The notes under the pieces are model-generated. The model saw only the letters and a program-made list of their open reading frames with translations, did not search any database and had not been told where the DNA came from. DNA of 64,000 bases from Isoetes taiwanensis. Its lineage: Eukaryota; Streptophyta; Lycopodiopsida; Isoetales; Isoetaceae. A program made the position numbers and the translations under genes. Shown in pieces: positions 57,715 to 64,000 of this stretch (the stretch's first letter is position 1; every line of letters starts with the position of its first letter). Location of the stretch: positions 2,105,377-2,169,376 of the forward strand of contig JAJEKV010000082.1 of assembly GCA_021234155.1 (NCBI GenBank), read 5' to 3'.

Positions 57715-58051
57715 GACCAGGCACGGTATAAATTTATACCGTGCCTGGTCGCGGTATAAATTTATACCGTGCCTGGTCGCGGTATAAATTTATACCGTGC
57801 CCAGGCACGGTTTATACCGTGCCTGGTCATGGTATAAATTTATACGGGCCTGGGCACTGTATAAATTTATACCGTGCCTGCTCACGGTATAAATTTATAC
57901 CGTGCCTGGGCACGGTTTAAATTTATACCGTGCCTGGGCACGGTATAAATTTATACCGTGACCAGGCACGGTTTAAATTCAAACCGTGACTAGCCAGGGT
58001 ATAAATTTATACTGCGACCAGGCACGGTATAAATTTATACCGTGCCTGGTC
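57715..58051. repeat. twelve-copy palindrome array bounded by two identical 36-bp palindromes
   Basis: Units of about 28 bp have the core CGGTATAAATTTATACCG and arms GTGCCTGGTC/GACCAGGCAC. The first and last units (57,715-57,750 and 58,016-58,051) are the same perfect 36-bp palindrome. Interior copies vary slightly (for example GGTTTAAATTTATACC). The array fills the intron between the exons at 58,149 and 57,642. Confidence 0.93.
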
Positions 58052-58148
58052 TTCCTTAGTTGGTACTAATATACAATGTTCGGTGTTAATACACACGTTA
58101 AGCTAAGCTAAGCATACTACAGAGGACTAAATTAAAGCTTTTACTTAC

Positions 58149-59093
58149 TTGACCATCTCTGAAAGCAAGTTGGAAGTAATTATCGTACTGCTTCACAGCC
58201 ATTATGGGCTTCTTGTCTGAATTATAGCTGAGGCAGCACTCTGTGACACAAGTTCTCGAAGTTCTTGGAGTTTGTTTTTTTGTTTTTTGAAGTCCTCCCC
58301 ATACATTTGTTTGAACTCTATGTATTCCCTGTGCATGAAGCGGATCTTGTCTATCAGGCTCATTTTTAGTCTGAAGTCGTTGTCGAGATTATGACTCACG
58401 GCAATGACCTTTGCTTCTTCGTCTGTGACTCCCACGTAGATATGTGCTTCTACGGTCTTCCAGACTTCATTACGGGTTTCTTCTTTTGAAAGTTCCTTCC
58501 GTGCTTTATAACTATGTGTGCCTCCAAGTACATAATATGTGTAATCTTCGAAGTCAGCCTTTTTATAATCTTTCAGTTGGTTGCACCGACTCCTGTCCAC
58601 CATTACAACTAGTGGCGACACATGGGCATGAGGATTTCTTCTCATTCTTTGCTTTAGTATAGCCACATGTGCCGCGTACAGCTTCCGGACCTGAAGCACT
58701 CTGACCCCATCTTCTTTCTTAGGTGGCCTTTTTATAGTGCTCAATGTCAAAGAAATAGTTTGTTTGAGCAGTTTAGTTTCATTAACCCGTTTAAGAATAG
58801 CACTTGACTTATCTGCGGGCTTCACAATGATATCTGCTCCATGAGCCTTCTGAAGTGCTTCTGCTGACTCCTCTACACTCAAGGCCTTTGTGGTTCTTGA
58901 CCTTTTTTTTGTGGGAGGCTCTGTTTCTGTTACCAGTGCAGCTCTCTTGCTCCTCCCCTTTGTTACCACTGGTTCCTCCTCTTCCTCTTCTTCTACTACT
59001 TCCTCGTCCTTCTCTTCCTCGGGGTACCATAGACCCTTGACCAACACTTTTTCTTCACACAGCACTACTGACATCAAAATTTCTACTATGTCG
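58149..59093 (-). pseudogene. exon encoding the acidic linker and ParB/Srx-like domain
   Basis: In the frame 58,202-59,149, residues 43-60 are a Glu run and 65-87 are Lys/Arg-rich (nuclear-signal-like, with PPTKKRSR). Residues ~155-275 are ParB-like: a VVMVDRSRCNQL strand, the diagnostic YYVLGGTHSYKARKEL (ParB box of the GGxH/GExR type), and a TDEEAKVIAVSHN segment followed by a helical tail. ParB folds bind or cut nucleotides and DNA in plasmid partition and phage systems. A stop (58,202-58,204) falls 53 bases before the GTAAGT donor (58,148); the frame that enters the donor (MAVKQYDNYFQLAF) is shifted, indicating a one-base indel. Confidence 0.7.
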
Positions 59094-59121
59094 CTGTAAT
59101 GCAGGGTTAAGTTAAGAGAAT

Positions 59122-59141
59122 GACGGTATAAATTTATACGG
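59122..59141. repeat. single palindrome in a 70-bp intron
   Basis: CGGTATAAATTTATACGG lies in the middle of the putative intron 59,094-59,163. Confidence 0.88.
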
Positions 59142-59163
59142 AAAGCCACTAAGAATAACTTAC

Positions 59164-59527
59164 AAAGCCGTTCTTGTAATTGTCCGAAATGTAATCATAC
59201 ACGTCTTTGGGCTTGCACATGCTTATTCTAAGCATTCTACTATTCAGAACATAGTAGACTCCCCCCTTGTCATGCATGCACTTCATTAAAACTTCATCAT
59301 CGTTCTCTGTAGTAACAAGGCTTATAATTTCGCCAGCAGGGTAATAATCATCAGACTTGTACTTGCCCTTCCCTGATTGATGGCACAAGTAAAGGCACGC
59401 CTCAGTGGGTTTGCTCTCTCTTGCGCCCCTGTGGACGTACCAAGTCTGTTCTTTCAGTTCATAAGTCTGTGGCTCTAGTGGTGCAGCCTTTGATGATTGG
59501 CCTCTGTGTACAAACTTGATCTTGGGG
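59164..59527 (-). pseudogene. N-terminal exon of the ParB-methyltransferase gene
   Basis: It starts after a TTTTTCCAG acceptor (59,528-59,530) and ends at a GTAAGT donor (59,163). The frame is open further upstream to a Met at 59,595, so an unspliced start is also possible. Visible features include KEQTWYVHRGA, CLYLCHQSGKGKYKSDDYY and CMHDKGGVYYVLNSRM. I recognise no family. The donor leaves phase 0, whereas the next exon's acceptor (59,094) needs phase 2, so an indel must lie in one of the two. Confidence 0.5.
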
Positions 59528-59595
59528 CTGGAAAAAGCGTAAAAAAAAACCATTTTTATATAAGGAACAGAACCTTTTTCGACTTTTTGAGACAC

Positions 59596-59754
59596 AAAAA
59601 CAGTAAAAAAACAGGTTGAAAGGGCATAAAATCCACACTAAATTAACACTTTTTTTGTGTCATTTAAGCTTAAAACACAACAATATTACTAAAATATTAA
59701 GGTTCGGGACCATTCTTTAAGCACTAGACACCAAGATTCCAAAATGGTTTTGGA
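59596..59754. other. AT-rich 5' region of the minus-strand gene
   Basis: No frames or repeats stand out. It may hold the promoter of the ParB-methyltransferase gene. Confidence 0.35.
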
Positions 59755-59755
59755 G

Positions 59756-60034
59756 CGGTATAAATTTATACCGCTCGAGCACGAGCGGTATAAATTTATA
59801 CCGTTCAAACGAGTCGATATAAATTTATACCGCCAAGTATAAATTTTTCGGCGGTATAAATTTATACGCTCAATACCGCTACGTGCTCGGCGGTATAAAT
59901 TTATACCGGAACACTTGGGGTAAATTTATACCGAAGCGGTATAAATGTATACCGTTAGATTGTGCTTTCGGCGGTATAAATTTATCTGCGTATAAATTTT
60001 TTGCGGAGCGGTATATATCGGTATAAATTTATAC
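59756..60034. repeat. palindrome cluster in the intergenic region, about eleven copies
   Basis: Full and partial GCGGTATAAATTTATACCGC copies, irregularly spaced, sit between the two divergent genes. Flanking bases differ from the 57.7-kb array (GCGG/CCGC rather than CACGG/CCGTG), so the core is what is shared. Confidence 0.9.
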
Positions 60035-60079
60035 CGTGGCGCTACACTCTAACGATTAAAACAAAGAGAAACTAAAACG

Positions 60080-60244
60080 ATGCGGATAGTAGACTTATGT
60101 GGCCATGGCGGTATGGACTCGGCGTATAGGCGTTACGGAGAGCAAATAAGGGGGTATATAAGGCGCACCGCAAAGCGCCTTCGACTCAGAGCTGCGTATA
60201 TAGAAAATAGGGTGGCGGCGCAGGGCTTAAAGTACCTCTACTAA
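60080..60244 (+). CDS. possible 54-codon Arg-rich peptide
   Basis: An ATG at 60,080 opens MRIVDLCGHGGMDSAYRRYG and closes at TAA 60,242-60,244. It has eleven Arg, and it lies between the two intergenic palindrome clusters. It overlaps a TATA-like word and a hairpin, so it may equally be leader or promoter DNA. No family recognised. Confidence 0.25.
   Translation: MRIVDLCGHGGMDSAYRRYGEQIRGYIRRTAKRLRLRAAYIENRVAAQGLKYLY
60155..60181 (+). promoter_or_regulatory. TATA-like box and GC hairpin upstream of the DUF7869-like gene
   Basis: TATATAAGG at 60,155-60,163 overlaps a hairpin AAGGCGC/GCGCCTT (60,160-60,181). It lies 318 bases before the ATG at 60,481. Only a motif-level suggestion. Confidence 0.35.
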
Positions 60245-60305
60245 GTGTCGTTTAGGTATAAGCGCTTCTCCATAAAGTTTTCAATACAACTGCGTGAGTT
60301 TTTAA

Positions 60306-60479
60306 GTATAAATTTATACCGTTTCTTTTCTATGTTGCCCTCCTCAGGTATAAATTTATACCACCATCTCATATATAAATTTATCTGATCTGCCGCTTCA
60401 AGTTTGCCTTCTCTGTATAAATTTATACTATCCACGTAATAAATTTTACCGTCGCTCTTACGTAGGTATAAATTTATAC
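60306..60479. repeat. palindrome cluster directly before the plus-strand start codon, six copies
   Basis: The last copy (GGTATAAATTTATACA) ends at 60,480/60,481, abutting the ATG of the plus-strand gene. Confidence 0.9.
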
Positions 60480-60480
60480 A

Positions 60481-63400
60481 ATGTGGCCGCTAACTTTTTC
60501 GAGTATGGCTCGAGAAAAAGAACTGCAGAGCCTCAACTCACGTTCGCGAGGCTTCCTCTGCAATGACATTCACACCTCCTCAAGCCCGACACCTGGAAGT
60601 AGCCTCAAAAATTCTGCCTCCGATATTCAAACCCCAAGCTCTGTTGAGTTTATTCCAGCACGACCACCGCGGCTTCCACCACCAGTTCAATTTACTCCAC
60701 TACACCCTGCTCCTGATGGTCGTTTGCCCCCACCAATGCGTTTTACTCCACCACAGGCTAGAGAGGTTAGACTACCTCCTCCACTTCATTTTAGTACATC
60801 GCCCATACTCCACAGTAGGGTAAATCCCGGAGGCAAATCCGCCAACTCCATCCATTTAAGCTAAATGATACTACAACAAGTGGGGGCGGTCGGCGACCGC
60901 ATAACTCCCGTGTTCTACGACACGTCGGGGGAGCTGGTCAACTACGTCACCAACCTCGATTACTTTTTCCCAGAGACAGGGAAAGCACCTCCCCCCAGGA
61001 CTTGCCCACACCAAACCTCTCAGCGTCTACTAGCACACCTCTTGTTGATCTCTCAGATGAAGAAACACCTCATGTTGATCTCTCGGGGCGAGGACCTACC
61101 AAAGCCCACAAGACTCGTGTGTTGAATTCAAAGCCCCTCCAAGTAAGAATCTTAAGCGTAACTTACACAAGAAAGCATGTACAACCCGTTAGGAGAAAGA
61201 AACTCATGGGCCGAGGCTCACTTGAGGGCAATACATACAAAGTTAATTGTTGTTCTCAAGCGTTGTTTGCTTAAGATTGGACTAAAGGAATTGAGGTTGA
61301 TTCGTGATAGTTCTGAGTTCAATGACTCTGCTAGACCAAAGGGGCTACTTAGCCTTCAATATTAGACCCGATTATGGTGAGAAGTATACTTACACATTTG
61401 GTGGCCCACAAATCTGTCAAGCGGCCTTCAAATTGATTCATGCTTTTAGGCGGGGCGACTTGACCTTTGAAGAAAAGGCTTGACAAGAATCCGGGCATTA
61501 ATGACTACGCCATTGGGGAAGTATATCGAATTCATGCCCTTCAATGTGTTTCTGGATGGAAGGTTTCTTTAAGGAGTCTTGCGAGAAACTCCCTAACAGC
61601 CCCATGTACCACTTGAGTGACAACTTCACGAAAGCGTGAAGTCTACGATAATTATAAGGACATGTGTGTTGAGGCTGGAGAAGCGCCATGTGCGCTACTC
61701 TTACTTCACGTGCTTTCGGAAAAAGAGTTTTCGGCGTGTCCATTCCTAGAAAGCAGGATGTCGTTTGTGCTACATGTTCGAATTAAAAGCTCGAGACAAA
61801 ATGCAAGGACACTTCACATTAAAAGTAAGCTTTCGGGGCGTGTTCTTGCCTAGTTCTACTTAAAAGTAGGTTCTTTCCTAAACATGTTTTCATTTCGGAT
61901 GCATTGAAAGAGAAACCGAACAAGCCTGAGAGAACAACAATCTTTAGAAAGGAGAAAATTGACAAAACATAGGAAGAAAAGCTTTGGAGCAACCACTCAA
62001 CTACATATCGGTTGTTATTGATGGAATGGACCAGAAGAAGACCACCCTACCACATTTTGTCAATGTGCCTAAGGATGCTGCTGAAGAAGATTTCATACAC
62101 CTGCATGTTGTTGGTGCTATGGTATTTAATGGAAAACTATCTTGCAAGGCATTTTTGAACTATCCAAACATTCATGCTGATCCAAATCTCACTATCACAA
62201 TATTGAATAAGCTTCTTTCCAATCTAGAACATATACCCACGGTTACGTATCTTGACTTGACAACACGATAAGAGAAAATAAGAATCGGCGTTGTTTGCTT
62301 AACGTGCTATGCTAGTTGAGAAACAAATCTTCAAGAAGGTGAAGATTGGTTTCTGCTTGTTGGTCATACACACGATCAAATTGATCGGATGTTTGATGGG
62401 TTCTCTAAGCGTCTTGCTTTCGAAAAAAACTTTCGACCTCCCGGCAATGATTGAGGTTATCCAAGATTCCTACAATCCTCGTCCAGACATCGAGTTATTA
62501 GAAGAAACTTATGATTTCAAGGAATGGATTTTTCGGAGAGATCAACTGAGTCACTGTGCTATTGAGCCCTTGAGAAACATTACATTTCAGCATCAGATCA
62601 AAATTTCACTTTTAGATGGCAAGGCCATCTTACAAGGAAAGAAATATGCCGCATCCTTGCGATGGCGACCCGGCCAGTATTCAATTCATTCGCACCATCC
62701 CCAATACTAGTTCCATGCTCTCTGCAGAGCAAATGCCTCTAAAAAGCCTGAAAGAAATCACAAAGAGTAAAAAGGAGGGAAGAGCATTTGACTCAAACAA
62801 ATCATTGGATTTTATTGAGACAAGTATTGATCGTGCTCTAACCACTCACGGGGGGAGGCAGATGCTTTATGGTGGCCTCGTTTTTTTTTCTCGGACAGCG
62901 TGACATGTTGCAAGCTTCATTACAAGGTCGGAGACCGTTACATTCAAGCTGGCCATCTAGGCAAACTCTCCCTGTGCAAGTTGAGAATCAAGAGGAACAT
63001 GTAGAGATATTGGCTAGCTCGGATGAAGATGGCGAGTCATGTACATCGGCCCCAGACGCAAAGCACAACAAGTTGCTCGAGTATCCGGGTTGATGTCGAG
63101 ATTGAGAAAGGAATGCTCATAGCTGTCCCGGTGATAATGATGAATCGGGAAGCCATTACGGCTAGCTAAAGTCTTGGGAGGTAACAAGAGGATGGAATTC
63201 CCACTCAATTAAAAGTGCACTGGATGAGAACGAATGCTGCCAATGCTTTCAGTGGGAGTTATACTTTGAAGATGGTAAAAACAGGAGTGGGAAAGAGAGC
63301 TAAGCCCAAAGCAAGCACTGCTGTCATAGATCTAGCTGAAGTAAAGGTTCTTGCATATGACTTTGTTCTGACTGCTGCTAATAAGTTACGTATGATCACT

Positions 63401-63600
63401 CAAACTTTAATAAGGTCGGCATGTGGATTAGACAAACAACCTAGAAAGGTGGCAAAAAAGATGATGATGAAGACTCACTTGTAGACAGTGAGGAAGAAGA
63501 TCGTTCGAGTACATCCAGTTTTGAGAGTGAAGCTGAGGATGAAGGCTCAAGTGATCAGGGATTAAATGAGTCGGAAGATGAGATGCATCATGATCTTGCT
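60481..63600 (+). pseudogene. DUF7869-like protein, candidate transposase of the TIR element, broken
   Basis: A Pro-rich N-terminus (60,481-60,864: PPRLPPPVQFTPLHP) precedes a region in shifting frames. Successive landmarks are QICQAAFKLIHAF (~61,415), KREVYDNYKDMCVEAGEAP (~61,630) followed by a CxxC-like VVCATC, VVIDGMDQKKTTLPHF (~62,010), a shifted DNTIRENKNRR (62,259) and LLVGHTHDQIDRMFDGFSKR (~62,353). Order and words match, from memory, the DUF7869 family found in plants and invertebrates. The Asp in DGMDQ, Asp in DN and the His/Asp cluster suggest an RNase H-like core. The C-terminus (63,215-63,590) is acidic. At least four frame changes. An intron (CAA|GTAAGA near 61,143) is possible. 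Confidence 0.65.
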
Positions 63601-63601
63601 G

Positions 63602-63953
63602 CAAAATGTAAGTTTGTCCGATGACTCGAACATGTATAGAACAGAAAGTGCAGGTGATGAGTGTTTGTCAAAATGTCCTATATTTTTGACAATTTTGTTC
63701 ATAATTTTGTACAATTTTCACAACCTTGAATATATCACTTCTTTGTCACTCTACTACCCTTGCTATTTTTTTTAGGAGGATGAAAATTGCTATTTAAAAT
63801 TTTTGCATGAAAGTTATGTTCAATCAACCCCTCAAAAATAGTACCTAAATTACTTAAATTATCACACCTGTCACAAAAAAATCTTAAAAATGGACTTTCT
63901 TAAGAGAATTTTAGGGAATCTTTCAAAGATTCCTTTTGAAGTGCGTTTGCAGC
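63602..63953. other. right subterminal region, non-coding
   Basis: AT-rich. AAAGATTCC (63,926-63,934) and GAAGTGCGTTT (63,938-63,948) are counterparts of words just inside the left end. Confidence 0.5.
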
Positions 63954-63983
63954 AAATAAGTGCGTTTCATTTTAAACTTTGTT
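63954..63983 (-). repeat. right terminal inverted repeat
   Basis: The reverse complement begins AACAAAGTTTAAAATGAAAC and ends GCACTTATTT, one mismatch to the left end. CAAT follows at 63,984-63,987. Confidence 0.85.
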
Positions 63984-64000
63984 CAATATATTCTGCTCTT

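Larger units (their letters stand above)
47200..59595 (-). pseudogene. ParB-like domain fused to beta-class DNA amino-methyltransferase, multi-exon, broken
   Basis: Exon-like blocks, 5' to 3' on the minus strand, are 59,164-59,527; 58,149-59,093; 57,475-57,642; around 56,260-56,340; 56,053-56,191; 48,101-49,096 (split by a MITE); 47,815-47,855; and 47,200-47,707. Most introns are GT-AG with GTAAG donors, and several junctions keep phase. The product has an N-terminal region of unknown type, an acidic/basic linker, a ParB/Srx-like domain and an N6/N4-type methyltransferase. ParB plus methyltransferase is a known bacterial and phage architecture; a spliced version in a plant mobile element is unexpected. 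I count at least five frame breaks, so this copy is dead. Confidence 0.72.
46722..63983. mobile_element. 17.3-kb TIR element carrying ParB-methyltransferase and DUF7869-like genes
   Basis: The left end 46,722-46,751 and the right end 63,954-63,983 are inverted copies matching at 29 of 30 bases. CAAT abuts both ends (46,718-46,721 and 63,984-63,987), consistent with a 4-bp target duplication. Two genes diverge from a palindrome-rich centre (59.6-60.5 kb) and run towards the ends. A full LINE, a MITE and a LINE fragment inserted later; without them the element is about 8.7 kb. The 4-bp duplication is seen in several cut-and-paste superfamilies, so the class is open. Confidence 0.8.

Noticed and set aside
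57715-58051. CRISPR array
   Set aside because: The units are palindromes with very short variable gaps and no unique 25-40 base spacers, and the context is a plant nuclear intron.

Overview
The window looks like nuclear DNA of a land plant with a large, repeat-rich genome. The evidence is plant-type LINEs (DUF4283-like ORF1, APE endonuclease, RT, zf-RVT), a chromodomain Ty3/gypsy element, a Ty1/copia element with a TGGTATCAGAGC primer site, a tRNA-derived SINE, spliceosomal GT-AG introns and AT-rich spacers. A fern or other seed-free plant would fit, but that is inference. I found no certain single-copy host gene; nearly everything recognisable is mobile or a mobile-element relic.

Layout. 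0-5 kb: spacers with degenerate repeats, including a palindromic GCGCCATT family. 5.2-7.0 kb: decayed element encoding an HUH rolling-circle endonuclease (Replitron- or CRESS-Rep-like). 7-15 kb: AT-rich spacers, a LINE tail, small duplications, an unidentified broken coding region and a tRNA-derived SINE. 15.2-25.5 kb: a 5'-truncated chromovirus whose 3' LTR was split by a complete copia element on the minus strand (148-bp LTRs, GCCAC target duplication). 25.5-26.6 kb: GC-rich minisatellite and an LRR fragment. 30.1-32.6 kb: a 2.4-kb pyrimidine tract with a 521-bp tandem duplication. 32.7-41.7 kb: a decayed L1-type LINE, itself interrupted by a 1.5-kb element with perfect 44-bp inverted ends. 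44.8-45.6 kb: a second-family LINE fragment with a pentanucleotide tail.

The most interesting part is 46,722-63,983. Its two ends carry 30-bp terminal inverted repeats (29/30 identical) and are flanked by CAAT on both sides, so I interpret it as one giant DNA transposon of about 17.3 kb. It holds two divergent, intron-bearing or frameshifted genes. On the minus strand is a ParB-like domain joined to a beta-class amino-methyltransferase (GDC, DIPYG, KP, GR..VVSVDID motifs in beta-class order). On the plus strand is a DUF7869-like protein (DGMDQ, DN..ENKN, GHTHDQID), the best candidate for its transposase. About 36 copies of a palindrome built on GTATAAATTTATAC lie only in its introns, in the space between the two genes and at one stop codon. 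I propose, as inference, that they are binding and/or methylation sites for the ParB-methyltransferase, comparable in logic to parS sites. Both genes are broken here and the element has been hit by a full-length LINE (49,161-56,041, 16-bp target duplication), a 552-bp foldback MITE and a truncated LINE. Removing these leaves an ancestral element of roughly 8.7 kb.
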